Shown one piece after another: positions 7,746-16,995 of a DNA stretch of 64,000 nucleotides (positions are counted from its first letter, which is position 1; each line of letters starts with the position of its first letter). The stretch covers positions 124,001 to 188,000 of the forward strand of contig DQPL01000131.1 of assembly GCA_015664885.1 (NCBI GenBank), read 5' to 3'. The translations under genes were made by a program, and so were the position numbers. This stretch comes from Gemmatimonadota bacterium (GTDB lineage: Bacteria; Gemmatimonadota; Gemmatimonadetes; Longimicrobiales; Gaopeijiaceae). The notes beneath the pieces are model-generated. The model was not told the origin of the DNA, ran no database searches, and worked only from the letters and a program-made list of their open reading frames with translations.

Positions 7746-9656
7746 ATGGCAGACACGCACGAACCGAGAGCTCGACCGCCTCGCGCCGTCGAGATCCGAA
7801 CAGGGCTGCGCGAAAAGTACTCGGACGTGTATACGCCCGAGGCGCTCCATGCGATCGAGGCACTCGCCGCGTTCGACGACGATCGCAAGCAAGTCATGAC
7901 GTCTCGCACGGAGCGACGGGCTGCCCGCTATCGTGGGCATCAACGCATGACGTTCCTCGACCCGGACGCAACGATTCCTGGTACCGACATCCGTGTCCAG
8001 GACGCGCGGGACGGGAACTTCGTGGGAAGTGAGATCCCTCACGACCTGCAGCGCCAGTGGATCCAGGGCACCGGTCCAGCCGCCAAACCAAACGCGAGCA
8101 TCGAGAAGTCGATCCGCAACGTGGCCTACGCGCTGCTGAGCGGCGCCGACGGATGGATGTTCGACGGGGAGGACGCGCTCGGTCAGACCAATACCATGGC
8201 GTTGGACAACCAGCGCAACCTCAAGCTCGCGCTCGCGCGAGATGAGCTCTTCCTCGAGGTGGCTGAAGGCGTGGCGGGTGAGATGAACGCGTGGGCGCAG
8301 GGCTTCTTCGCTCGCGACATCGTCACCGACTGGCGGGAGCAGCTCGACTTCACGACGGTCATCTTTCGCACGCGTGGTCTACACCTGGACGACCGGCACA
8401 TCCGCAACACCGACGGCTCGGGTTTCTCCGCGTCCATCGTCGACCTATGCCTGTTCGTCGTGAACAATCACAGGGCATTCCTGGACGCAGGACGGTCAGT
8501 GGTGCTCTATCTGCCGAAGATCCAGACCGCGGAGGACGCGGCTGTATGGAACGGCATGCTTGATGCCCTCGAGCGACACCTGGGCCTGGAACCAGGCACC
8601 ATCAAGGTCTACGTGCTCGTCGAGCAGGTCGAGGCCGCATTCCAGCTCATGGAGATCCGTGCCACGCTGGGCGGGCATTTCGTCGGATACAACACGGGTC
8701 GCTGGGACTACATCAATTCGGTAGCCGATGCGCTCGGTTGGGATTCCGGCTTCATCGATCCGAACATCGAGTCCATCGGCATGACGTACGGCTACATGCG
8801 TGTCTATGAGGACCGCGTGCGGCGGGCCACGAACACGGCCGACCGCGCGGGCAACTTCGCTCTGTGGCAGGGTGGCATGGAGCCCAACATTCCGGTCGGC
8901 TCGGCGAAGGGCATCGAAGACAGCATGAAGCGGGCTCTGGCTGGAGCCGAGCGCGAGCAACAGGAGGGCGCCAGCGGCAAGTGGGTGGCGCACTGGAAGA
9001 TGGTACACATCGTTCGCCCCGTCTGGGAAAGAGTCGGCGACGCCAACCAAGCAGGCCGTGCCTTCCCGCCGCTGACCCACACGCAACAGGACGCCTCCGA
9101 CCTGTTCCTACTCGAGCAGGCCCCGCGCACGATCCGCGGCGCTCGCAACCTGCTGAGCGTGGCTCTACAGTACGGCAATGCCTTCGGCCAGGGGATGCAG
9201 GCCGCAGCGCTCAAGCCCGCCGATTTCTTCGGGGACGACGACGTGCTCTACCTCATGGAGGACGCAGCCACTGGCGAGATCCGGCTGAGCATACTCTGGG
9301 AGTGGCTGCACAAACGCGGGCGGCTCACCGAGGACGACCCCGAAACCGGCGTGAAGGCTGGTGATCCCTTCACGCTCGAGCTCTACCAGCGCCTGCATGC
9401 CGAGGAGATGGAGAAGCTGCGTCGCGCCAGCAATCGCGACGTATACGATGACTCAAAGGCAACGACCTTACCCATCGCCGGCGCGATCGTCGAAGCCTAC
9501 ATCCAGGCCGACGCTAAGATGCCTTGGTACATCGACCTGCTCAACATCAACCTCGACAACTTCGACTTGGCATCCGCTCAGCAGCGCATCCAGATGTACC
9601 TCGACGCCTTCGCGAGCGACGGCACGCGCATCACGGAGAATTTGGACTTCGATTAG
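7746..9656 (+). CDS. aceB: Malate synthase (A-type)
   Basis: A 636-residue cytosolic enzyme that condenses glyoxylate with acetyl-CoA to give malate, the second step of the glyoxylate bypass. Landmarks in order are 'DGWMFDGEDALGQT' (Mg/glyoxylate site), 'FRTRGLH' (the active-site Arg), 'VYVLVEQVEAAFQLMEI', and the family signature 'GGHFVGYNTGRWDYI' near 314-328. It is longer than typical A-type enzymes (about 530 residues) because of N-terminal and internal additions. It has no signal peptide, unlike most genes around it. GGAGGA precedes the ATG. No isocitrate lyase gene lies in the window, so the bypass partner would be elsewhere. It stands as a single-gene unit between divergent and convergent neighbours. 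Confidence 0.93.
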   Translation: MADTHEPRARPPRAVEIRTGLREKYSDVYTPEALHAIEALAAFDDDRKQVMTSRTERRAARYRGHQRMTFLDPDATIPGTDIRVQDARDGNFVGSEIPHDLQRQWIQGTGPAAKPNASIEKSIRNVAYALLSGADGWMFDGEDALGQTNTMALDNQRNLKLALARDELFLEVAEGVAGEMNAWAQGFFARDIVTDWREQLDFTTVIFRTRGLHLDDRHIRNTDGSGFSASIVDLCLFVVNNHRAFLDAGRSVVLYLPKIQTAEDAAVWNGMLDALERHLGLEPGTIKVYVLVEQVEAAFQLMEIRATLGGHFVGYNTGRWDYINSVADALGWDSGFIDPNIESIGMTYGYMRVYEDRVRRATNTADRAGNFALWQGGMEPNIPVGSAKGIEDSMKRALAGAEREQQEGASGKWVAHWKMVHIVRPVWERVGDANQAGRAFPPLTHTQQDASDLFLLEQAPRTIRGARNLLSVALQYGNAFGQGMQAAALKPADFFGDDDVLYLMEDAATGEIRLSILWEWLHKRGRLTEDDPETGVKAGDPFTLELYQRLHAEEMEKLRRASNRDVYDDSKATTLPIAGAIVEAYIQADAKMPWYIDLLNINLDNFDLASAQQRIQMYLDAFASDGTRITENLDFD

Positions 9657-9677
9657 CGGGCGAAGCGTGTAAGTGAA

Positions 9678-9708
9678 TCGGCCCCGAGGCGTGCTGCCCC
9701 GGGGCCGA
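9678..9708. terminator. Terminator-like hairpin between convergent genes
   Basis: TCGGCCCCG (9678-9686) pairs perfectly with CGGGGCCGA (9700-9708) around a 13-base loop. It lies 22 bases after malate synthase and 47 bases beyond the end of the convergent SusD-like gene. There is no T-run on either side, so it may be a weak or Rho-assisted terminator. Confidence 0.5.
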
Positions 9709-9754
9709 TCCCCTGCATCCTACACAGGTGCGCGTTTTGCCGCGCAACTCCCGG

Positions 9755-11200
9755 CTAGCTGCGTATCACAGGCCTCTGACCCACGTCGCAGCCGGTGCTG
9801 CGCTGGTCTACCGTAAAGTTCTCGTTGAGGTCGTACTCGGACCTCGGCATGACCATGCGCACGCCGCCGTTCAACTCGTACCCCTGCTCCGGGAAGAACC
9901 CAGTGGAGCGTGGGAACCAGAGGACGTCGGTGTTCTGGATTTTGATAGCCCACCAACGCGAGGTGAGGAAGAGCTCCCTCCGCCTCTCCTCTAGGATCAT
10001 GTAGCGGATCTCAGTCGCGTTGCCCGGGTCAGCGTACGTGACCTGAGGTAGGCCGTGGAACGTTCGCAGCTCATTCACCAGATCGATCGCAGCCTGACCA
10101 CCCTGGGCCTCGGCCTTGATGAGCAAGAGCTCCTGCCAACTAACCAACGGAATGTTGTCCGAGTCCGCCGTGTACTTGAGCGGAACGTCTCTCGGCACGG
10201 GCCCCTGGACGGTCTTCATGAAGTGGCCAACCCTGGAGTCCAGGCTAGAACCGGCGTCCGAGGCGCGAACCGGCAAGCCGGACGCGTACACGGCTCGTCC
10301 GTCAGCCATGATGCTCAGGTTCAGGTATCCAGTGAAAGGAATGGGGCTGCCCCACGCCTGGCCCGTCACGGGATTCGGACCCTCGTGCCACCAGTCGTTG
10401 ACATCCAGCATGCCCGCATAACCCACCGCCGTGCCGGTGTTGTAGACCTTATTGCGCCGCTGCGGGCCTGCGCCGCGGATAACCCACGAGGTGAAACGCG
10501 CAGGCACGGCATTGGCGTCGGCCATAGCGCCGGACAAGTCTCCCCGGCTCCATTTCATGCGAGCGCGCAGCCCCACCGCCATGTTCGTGGCGCTGGAGGC
10601 GATTCCGTAAGGCATCTCGAAGTCGCCGATGCTCGATATGTGACCGAGCGCCGTCGCGATCCAAGTCTCGCCCAGACTGAGCGTCGCGGTCGCCGACATG
10701 AGCGAACCGCCGTCGACAGCCATCTCGCAGAAGAATTCGCCCAAGACATCCATGTTCGCCGCAATGTAGAGCGCGACGATCGCCTGTTTCTGGGTGCGAC
10801 TATCGACTTCGTCGTCGGTCCACTCTCCTAGCCGGGCGTACGTCTTGACGCCCAGCGCCCGGCCCACCTGGATGTTGTCGTACCAGTCATCGTCTTCGGG
10901 GGACGAGTCACAGTCCCCGCGATCGGGCCAGGCGTCGTACTGGGCGGCCGAGCCGGACACACCAGCGATTTTCTCCCAGACGTCCTCGTGACCTGCTGCC
11001 TGATAGGCCAGCGTCGAATACGCGCACTCGAACAGCGCGATGACCGAGTTCACCTGGGTGTCGGCACCCTCCGGGGCGTCGAGGGCCTCGTCCGTGAGCG
11101 CCGAGGGGAGATCGACGTCGAGCAAGTCCTCGCACGCACCCATCGCTCCGAGCGCCACTACGAGGCTGAGGCCAACCGCGATCCGTTTGATGTTGATCAT
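9755..11200 (-). CDS. SusD/RagB-like outer-membrane lipoprotein
   Basis: A 481-residue surface lipoprotein that would bind substrate and cap the SusC-like transporter encoded just upstream. The signal 'MINIKRIAVGLSLVVALG' ends in the lipobox 'AMGAC'. SusD landmarks are the N-terminal 'CEDLLDVDLPSAL', a helical TPR-like core, and the C-terminal 'EIRYMILEERRRELFLTSRWWAIK', shortened here to its key part 'ILEERRRELFL'. The start at 11200 is preferred because AGGA precedes it by 8 bases and it gives a compact signal. An ATG at 11215 overlapping the SusC stop (TGATG) is the alternative. Substrate is unknown; neighbours do not include glycoside hydrolases, so peptide or other small organic ligands are possible. 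Confidence 0.9.
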   Translation of the reverse strand: MINIKRIAVGLSLVVALGAMGACEDLLDVDLPSALTDEALDAPEGADTQVNSVIALFECAYSTLAYQAAGHEDVWEKIAGVSGSAAQYDAWPDRGDCDSSPEDDDWYDNIQVGRALGVKTYARLGEWTDDEVDSRTQKQAIVALYIAANMDVLGEFFCEMAVDGGSLMSATATLSLGETWIATALGHISSIGDFEMPYGIASSATNMAVGLRARMKWSRGDLSGAMADANAVPARFTSWVIRGAGPQRRNKVYNTGTAVGYAGMLDVNDWWHEGPNPVTGQAWGSPIPFTGYLNLSIMADGRAVYASGLPVRASDAGSSLDSRVGHFMKTVQGPVPRDVPLKYTADSDNIPLVSWQELLLIKAEAQGGQAAIDLVNELRTFHGLPQVTYADPGNATEIRYMILEERRRELFLTSRWWAIKIQNTDVLWFPRSTGFFPEQGYELNGGVRMVMPRSEYDLNENFTVDQRSTGCDVGQRPVIRS

Positions 11201-11214
11201 GTCATGTATCCTCA

Positions 11215-14200
11215 TCAGAACGTGACCCGAAGGGTCATATGAAGGCTGGCGAGCGGCGGCATGTTCCAGTAGTTGCCTCCACCACCCTGGGTGGGCGCGC
11301 CGTACTCAGGATCCGAAATCTGCACACCGTAGATGTCGGTCTGAGCACGCCAGAGCGTGAACACGTTCCGAGCCGATACCGCGAGGGACATGCTCTCCGC
11401 CCCAGTCACGCCGATCAAGGACGCAGGGAACCGATACCGGGCTCCGAGCTCGCGCAGCTTCCAGAAGTCCCCGTCGTAGTACCTCTTCGTACGGTTGTCC
11501 GTGAACCTCCCGCGATCGGCCGCCTGCCAGAGCGCGTTGTTCTCGAGTTGGGAGATTCGCGTGTTGTTGTAGATATGGCCCCACTCCGCGGCATTCTCGG
11601 AAGCGGTCCTGCCGAACTGGCCCTGTGCCATGGCGAAGAGTTGGAGAGAGTTGTCGAGAAGACTCAGGGTGGGCTGAATGCTGAAGATGTACGTGTAGAA
11701 CTCCGGACCGATCAGGATCGGGTCCGTCCCGACGTCCGCGCACGGAATCGGGGTGGCGCCGGGGCGTCGACCGGAGGCGGCGCCTGTCACGCCTTCCGCC
11801 GGGAAACCGGGGTCGCACATGGCGTTGATCGGCGTCCCGCGGGTCTCCCCAGCGGGGAACTCTGCGCCCGTAACCCAATACCGGGTTCTCGCGCTCGGGA
11901 ACGGATAGCCGATCTGAATGCCACCCGTGGGAGCGAACGTAGCGAGGTCGACGATCTCGTTGTTCGTATGGTCGCCCATGAAGTTGATTTCGAACGAGAA
12001 GTCATCGTTCTCGTACACGCGCGTGTTCAAGGATGCTTCCCAACCCCAGGTGTCGATCTGGCCGACATTGGACTGCACTGCGCCAGGAAGACCCAGGCTC
12101 GGTGCGAACCCGGCATTCAACAGTGCGTCCTTGTTCTGCTGCCTGAAGAAGGTGAACTCGCCGGAGATGCGATCATCCATGATCGCCATGTCGAATCCGC
12201 CCTCGTATTCGGTGCTCACCTCAGGTCCAACGTCGGGGTTACCCGGGCTAGAGGGTCTGAGGGCCGCAGTTCCGCCCGGTCCTGGGATGACTCCCCACAG
12301 GTTCGTCGCGGCGAAAACGCTCGGCTGACGACCTGCCTTCCCCCACGCGCCACGCACGCGCAGTGAGTTGATCAAGTCGAAGTTCCAGAAGGACTCCTCC
12401 GAAACCACGTAGGTGCCCGAGAACTTCGGGTAGATCTGCGCCTCGAAGTCGGCACCGAAGGCGGAGTTGTCGTCGAACCGCACCGCACCGGTAAGGAACA
12501 GGCGGTCGTTCCAGCCGATCTGCTCCTGCACGTAGAAACCGAGAGACTTGTTCTCGATATAGTCGTACGTGAGCGTCAACCGCTCCACCGGTGTCTGGTT
12601 GACCGACCGCGACAGCGGCGAGGCAAAGCCCTCGCCCTGAGTCCGAAGGTTCTCGAACCGCCGCATACTGTACTGGGCACCGAAAGAGGTCTTGAGATCG
12701 AGAAAGCCCACCGGGCTGTAGTCGATCGTGGCCGAGTAATCCAGGCTCTGGACCTCGGTCATGGGGTTCCCGTAGTCGATCGTCCCCGAGACTGTCTCAG
12801 AGTACACCGCCTGGTTGGGAGGCGGGGCGGGATTCCATGGGAAGAGCACCTGGTTGGTGTCCCAACCCTTGTCGATCCCGACCACAACGCGCTGGTTCAA
12901 CCAGCTGCTGAAGTTGTGGTTCACCGTTGCGCTCCCCGTGAAGCGAGTGTAGTCGCGGGTAGCGGTGATATTCGCGACGTCCGAAGGCAAGTGCTCCTGG
13001 AACCCGTATAGACGCTCGTTGGCGCCAGGGGCATTGGTGTCCAGGAAGTAGCCGTTCGCCCACCGTAGGTCCTGCCAGATCCCACCATCGGACCGCACGG
13101 GCGTGGCGAACCTGGTATTGCCGTCCACGTAGCCCGTCGAAACGTCGAGCGTAATGCTCTCGGAGAAGACGACGCTGACGTTGGCCCTCGTCCTGAAGGT
13201 CTTGTCGTTATTGTACCAGACGGCTCCGCCTTCATCTTCGTAGTTCGTCGATAGGAAGTACCTGATGTTCGACGTTCCTCCGCGGACCCCGAGGTCGTAC
13301 GAACTCGAGAGCCCGTTCCGGAAGAGATTCTCGCTTCCCCAAGGGAAGGCACCCTCACGGATGTACCGGTTGGCCTCGTCGTACATGTTGTACGTGAAGA
13401 GGTCCGATTCCGCACAAGGCGTCCTGCTCGAGGTCTTGCATGCATACATGGTGCCAAGGTCGCCAGCCGGGTCGCTCATGTAGTTGACGCCTTGTCGCAC
13501 CGACGCGCTGAACTGGGGCGCGCCTTCTCTACCTTTCTTGGTAATGATCTGGATCACGCCGGCGGACGCCTCGGTTCCGTATAGCGTCGCTGCCGCCGGA
13601 CCCTTGATGATCTCGATGCTCTCGATGTCCTCAGGATTGAAGTCGTCGAGAACGCTGACCTCGCCGCCAGTGCTGCCAGCTTCGTCCTGCATGATTGCAT
13701 ACCGGTAGCCGAGCATGGGGCCCGCTCTGCTCTGGTTGTTGACGCGAACGCCGTCCACGTAGATGAGGGGATTGGACGACAGGTTGAAGCTGCCGACGCC
13801 CCGAATCTTGATGGACGAGCCCGTGCCGACGTTTCCGCTCAGCCTAGTGAACTGCAGGCCCGGTGTCCGCCCGGCCAGCATGTCCTGCATGTTGGCGATG
13901 GCGACCCGCTCGGTGACCGCGGCCGCGTCCACGGTTGTGACCACGTTACCGATAGCCCGCTTCTGAGTACCGCCCGGTGTTCCGGTAACGATGATCTCAT
14001 CGAGGCTCAGCGCTTCTTCCGTGATTTCGAAGTTCTGCGCCATCGTCTCGCCCGCGCCCAACGTGACCGACTCGGTGGTCGTGCGATAACCGATCCGCTG
14101 GACCGTCACGGTATGGGTGCCGATGGGCACGTTGAGCAGAAGGTACGAGCCGTTCTGCCGTGTCAGCCCGCCCAAGTCCAGTTCGGCAATGAACACTTGA

Positions 14201-14349
14201 GCTGCCGCAACTGCCTGGCCGGTCTGACTGTCGGTCACCCGGCCGGTTATAGAACCGCCCTGGGCTGCGACATCGAGCGGCGCGAACAGCAGCATCGCCG
14301 CAAGCGCCCCCAAAGTCAGTGTCATACGCAAACGAATGCGTCGGTACAT
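11215..14349 (-). CDS. SusC/RagA-like TonB-linked outer-membrane transporter
   Basis: A 1044-residue TonB-dependent outer-membrane barrel. After the signal peptide (about 1-29, ending DVAAQ) comes a carboxypeptidase-regulatory-like domain ('GSITGRVTDSQTGQAVAAA'), then the SusC region 'LDEIIVTGTPGGTQKRAIG', the plug domain with 'IKIRGVGSFNLSSNPLIYVD', and a long barrel ending in aromatic 'MTLRVTF'. These are the standard marks of SusC/RagA proteins. The start at 14349 has GGAGGACC 8 bases upstream; a longer frame upstream has no support. The downstream SusD-like gene is coupled. Energised uptake through TonB is established for the family; the ligand is unknown. Confidence 0.93.
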   Translation of the reverse strand: MYRRIRLRMTLTLGALAAMLLFAPLDVAAQGGSITGRVTDSQTGQAVAAAQVFIAELDLGGLTRQNGSYLLLNVPIGTHTVTVQRIGYRTTTESVTLGAGETMAQNFEITEEALSLDEIIVTGTPGGTQKRAIGNVVTTVDAAAVTERVAIANMQDMLAGRTPGLQFTRLSGNVGTGSSIKIRGVGSFNLSSNPLIYVDGVRVNNQSRAGPMLGYRYAIMQDEAGSTGGEVSVLDDFNPEDIESIEIIKGPAAATLYGTEASAGVIQIITKKGREGAPQFSASVRQGVNYMSDPAGDLGTMYACKTSSRTPCAESDLFTYNMYDEANRYIREGAFPWGSENLFRNGLSSSYDLGVRGGTSNIRYFLSTNYEDEGGAVWYNNDKTFRTRANVSVVFSESITLDVSTGYVDGNTRFATPVRSDGGIWQDLRWANGYFLDTNAPGANERLYGFQEHLPSDVANITATRDYTRFTGSATVNHNFSSWLNQRVVVGIDKGWDTNQVLFPWNPAPPPNQAVYSETVSGTIDYGNPMTEVQSLDYSATIDYSPVGFLDLKTSFGAQYSMRRFENLRTQGEGFASPLSRSVNQTPVERLTLTYDYIENKSLGFYVQEQIGWNDRLFLTGAVRFDDNSAFGADFEAQIYPKFSGTYVVSEESFWNFDLINSLRVRGAWGKAGRQPSVFAATNLWGVIPGPGGTAALRPSSPGNPDVGPEVSTEYEGGFDMAIMDDRISGEFTFFRQQNKDALLNAGFAPSLGLPGAVQSNVGQIDTWGWEASLNTRVYENDDFSFEINFMGDHTNNEIVDLATFAPTGGIQIGYPFPSARTRYWVTGAEFPAGETRGTPINAMCDPGFPAEGVTGAASGRRPGATPIPCADVGTDPILIGPEFYTYIFSIQPTLSLLDNSLQLFAMAQGQFGRTASENAAEWGHIYNNTRISQLENNALWQAADRGRFTDNRTKRYYDGDFWKLRELGARYRFPASLIGVTGAESMSLAVSARNVFTLWRAQTDIYGVQISDPEYGAPTQGGGGNYWNMPPLASLHMTLRVTF

Positions 14350-14482
14350 TTGTTGGTCCTCCGTCTTGAGGGCGGACCCCTCGACCCGGACTCGCCACCT
14401 GGAGAGGGCAGGGTTCAGCCTGAGCTGAGAAGGGTCACACATCATTCAGAACCACCTTTGTCATACGCGTTACCGAACGTGA

Positions 14483-14500
14483 CCACCGATGGATTGGTGG
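14483..14500. promoter_or_regulatory. Palindrome upstream of the SusC/SusD pair
   Basis: CCACCGATGGATTGGTGG: two 8-base arms around GG with one G/T mismatch. It sits 134 bases before the SusC start, within the 395-base divergent gap (14350-14744). This is a plausible operator for either the SusC/SusD pair or the 14745 operon. Nothing else coding is seen in this gap. Confidence 0.35.
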
Positions 14501-14652
14501 GGGAAATCAAAGCACTCAATAGAACCTCAAAAGTAGCGTACGCCCTGGGTCGGGACCGTGCAAGAGTCATGCGTTCCACGACCCGTCCTATCGCAGACTT
14601 TTCGGGTGATCTCAGCGCGTCACGCAACGACGGCGGGCGGTTCTCGAACACC

Positions 14653-14683
14653 CTAGACGGCGGGGCTCGCCATCACCGTCTAG
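14653..14683. promoter_or_regulatory. Inverted repeat upstream of the CCWTNGY operon
   Basis: CTAGACGG (14653-14660) and CCGTCTAG (14676-14683) are perfect 8-base inverted arms with a 15-base spacer, centred about 77 bases before the ATG at 14745. The spacing fits a dimeric regulator site or an mRNA leader hairpin. Function is inferred from position only. Confidence 0.4.
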
Positions 14684-14744
14684 CCTGCCAACTGCCGACG
14701 CAGTAATCTGGCTTGAGCCTGAGGGCCGGATTCGGGAGGGTCGA

Positions 14745-15575
14745 ATGCACTTGTGGCGTCCGTCAGTCGTTCTTGCGGCTGCCGTCTGTCTGTTCGCGGC
14801 ACCAAGCGAGGCGCAGGTCATCCCGCAGGAGGGGCGGGTTTTCAACGAACAGCTGCTTCGGCCGTCTGGCCAGGCGGTTGTCCCCCTATTCGAGGGATGG
14901 TTCGAGAACTCGGACGGCACCTCGGACATCTGCTTCGGATATTTCAACCTCAACACCGCAGAAGCCCTCGACGTGCCGCTGGGGCCGGACAACTTCATCG
15001 AGCCGAGCGAGTTCGACGGCATGCAACCGACGCACTTCGATCGCGTGCCGGAAGCCGGTTACCGACGTCATTTTTGCGTTTTCACCGTCACCGTGCCCGA
15101 GGACTTCGCTCAGGGCCGGGTGGTGTGGACGCTGCGCACACGAGGCGAGCCGCTCTCGACCCCGGGCAAGCTGCTGCCACCTTACTATTTGGACGAACCC
15201 GAGACCGGAGGCCGGGGCGTCGTGGCCCCTGTGCTCAAGCTGGACGCCGACGGACCCGAGTTCCAGGGTCGGACCGGCCTCACTGTCTCGCCCCGTACGG
15301 TCGCCGTTGGAGATCCGCTCACGTTGACGGTCTGGGTCGATCACCCGGCACCGAGAAGCTGGGTGGGCTGGACCGTGCACCAAGGGCCGGGCCACGTGGA
15401 GTTCGGCGAGGCCGAGATGCAAGTGGAGCAAGCAGACGGAACGGCGACCACGACGGCGAGATTCAGCAAGCCCGGCGAGTACCTCGTGCGGGTACAGTCT
15501 ATTTTCTCGACAACGTCTTTCGAATACCATTGTTGTTGGACGAACGGATACATCCCGGTGACGGTCACGCGATAA
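14745..15575 (+). CDS. Secreted 'CCWTNGY' protein, copy 1 (unknown family)
   Basis: A 276-residue exported protein with a signal peptide (cleavage near SEAQ, residue 23). I do not recognise a named family. The body is probably beta-rich. Two signatures recur in its paralogue at 61725-62708: 'GWFENSDGT...FGYFNLN' near 51-70 with 'EFDGMQPTHF' after it, and a C-terminal Ig-like strand 'FSKPGEYLVRVQ' followed by 'CCWTNGYIPVTVTR' at the very end. The vicinal Cys-Cys could bind a metal or form a disulfide. GGGAGG lies 5 bases before the ATG. It opens a five-gene operon, and in both copies it lies next to a cytochrome c/PHM-like gene, so the two proteins probably act together. Confidence 0.82.
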   Translation: MHLWRPSVVLAAAVCLFAAPSEAQVIPQEGRVFNEQLLRPSGQAVVPLFEGWFENSDGTSDICFGYFNLNTAEALDVPLGPDNFIEPSEFDGMQPTHFDRVPEAGYRRHFCVFTVTVPEDFAQGRVVWTLRTRGEPLSTPGKLLPPYYLDEPETGGRGVVAPVLKLDADGPEFQGRTGLTVSPRTVAVGDPLTLTVWVDHPAPRSWVGWTVHQGPGHVEFGEAEMQVEQADGTATTTARFSKPGEYLVRVQSIFSTTSFEYHCCWTNGYIPVTVTR

Positions 15576-15624
15576 AATGCGCATACGACAAACCAGCCTT
15601 TTACAGATAAGGGCGGAGGACATC

Positions 15625-16992
15625 ATGACAAGCGACAGCTCAAGCCACGGGCGATTTGAACAGGGCCTCGGCACCGGTCTGGCGACCCTGGTCATTCTGA
15701 CTTCACTCGCGACTTCGCCCGCGCACGCGCAGGAAGTGACGTACGCGAAGGACGTCGCTCCGATCCTCTACGAGAACTGTGCGAGCTGTCACCGTCCCAA
15801 CGCCTTTGCGCCGATGTCGTTGCTCACGTATGAAGACGCCAGGAGGTATGCGCCCCGCATCAGGGCGCGCGTCGAGGCGCGCATGATGCCGCCCTGGCAT
15901 GTGGATCGTAGCGTGGGAATCCAGGACTTCTCAAACGATGTATCGCTGAGCGACGAAGAAATCGAGACGATCGTTCGCTGGGTGGACGCGGGTGCACCCC
16001 AGGGTGACGAAGCGGGCATGCCGCCGCCGCCCGACCTGCTGGAGGGCGGTGCTTGGCAGCTCGAGCAGGAGTTCGACCGGCCGCCCGATTTGATCGTTCA
16101 GTCGACACCCTATGACGTCGTCGACAATGGACAGGACCAGTGGTGGGCACCGAGCGTGCCGTTCGAGGGCCTCGACGAAGACCGGTGGATCAAAGCGTAC
16201 GAATTCAAGCCGGCCTGGCCGATGGGCCTCAGGGTCGTTCACCACGGTCATGCCTACCTGCGAGTAGCCGGCCGACAGATCGGCCTTGCGCACTACGGAA
16301 TCGGGAAACGCTACGAGACGTTCCCAGACGACGTCGGCATGCTCTTTCCGGCCGGTGAGGCTGAAGTGACGTGGAATCTCCACTACTTCCCGGTCGGCAT
16401 CAACGTGCCTCAGGACGTCGTGGACGTCGGGGTGTGGTTCTACCCGAAGGGCGAAACGCCCAAGACCGAGACCCGGGGCGAGGTCTTGATGCGAGCCGAC
16501 CGCATGGGTGGCATGCCGAGGGGCGGCGACATCCTGGTTCCACCGCACGGGCAGCAAGTGCTGCAAGGCGTGCACGTGCTCGACGAGCCGACGCTGATCA
16601 CCAGTTTCAGGCCCCACCTGCACATGCGGGGCAAAGAAATGTCGATGGAGGCGATCTACCCGGACGGTCGGCGTGAGGTGTTGGGCAAGGTCTCCGATTA
16701 CAAGCACATCTGGCAGATCGCATACCAGTTCTCGCCGGACGCGAGGCCGCTCCTGCCCAAGGGCACGATGCTCATCTTCACGTCCGTGTTCGACAACACC
16801 GCCGCCAATCCGCTCAATCCCGATCCCGAGCAGTGGGTGGTATTCGGCAGACGCGGCGTAGACGAGATGTCCCACATGTGGGTGGGCATCACCGAGCTCC
16901 AGCAGGCGGAGTTCGATCGGCTGGTCGCTGAGCGCACGGCCAAGCTGGTCTCGGAGGAGGAACAGGGCGGAACCGAAGACCAGCGTCGCTAG
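15625..16992 (+). CDS. Cytochrome c fused to PHM-like copper monooxygenase domain, copy 1
   Basis: A 455-residue exported protein. After a signal peptide (about 1-36) comes a cytochrome c domain with 'CASCH' at 52-56. The rest matches copper type II ascorbate-dependent monooxygenases (PHM/DBH fold). Candidate CuH ligands are His206-His207 ('VVHHGH') and His253 ('WNLHYFP'); candidate CuM ligands are His331 and His333 ('RPHLHMRG') and Met415 ('DEMSHMW'). This spacing follows PHM, which hydroxylates a C-H bond. Fusion to heme c suggests electrons arrive through the cytochrome instead of ascorbate; that is inference. The start at 15625 is chosen because GGAGGA lies 6 bases upstream; an ATG at 15577 just after the previous stop lacks a ribosome site. 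The operon continues 3 bases later. Confidence 0.82.
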   Translation: MTSDSSSHGRFEQGLGTGLATLVILTSLATSPAHAQEVTYAKDVAPILYENCASCHRPNAFAPMSLLTYEDARRYAPRIRARVEARMMPPWHVDRSVGIQDFSNDVSLSDEEIETIVRWVDAGAPQGDEAGMPPPPDLLEGGAWQLEQEFDRPPDLIVQSTPYDVVDNGQDQWWAPSVPFEGLDEDRWIKAYEFKPAWPMGLRVVHHGHAYLRVAGRQIGLAHYGIGKRYETFPDDVGMLFPAGEAEVTWNLHYFPVGINVPQDVVDVGVWFYPKGETPKTETRGEVLMRADRMGGMPRGGDILVPPHGQQVLQGVHVLDEPTLITSFRPHLHMRGKEMSMEAIYPDGRREVLGKVSDYKHIWQIAYQFSPDARPLLPKGTMLIFTSVFDNTAANPLNPDPEQWVVFGRRGVDEMSHMWVGITELQQAEFDRLVAERTAKLVSEEEQGGTEDQRR

Positions 16993-16995
16993 GCG

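Noticed and set aside
12921-13457. Open frames inside the SusC-like gene
   Set aside because: These are Arg/Ser/Thr-rich products of a shifted frame in GC-rich DNA; the barrel gene is unbroken.
15577-15624. Upstream ATG of the cytochrome/PHM-like gene
   Set aside because: It lacks a ribosome site and delays the signal peptide, whereas the ATG at 15625 has GGAGGA at good spacing.
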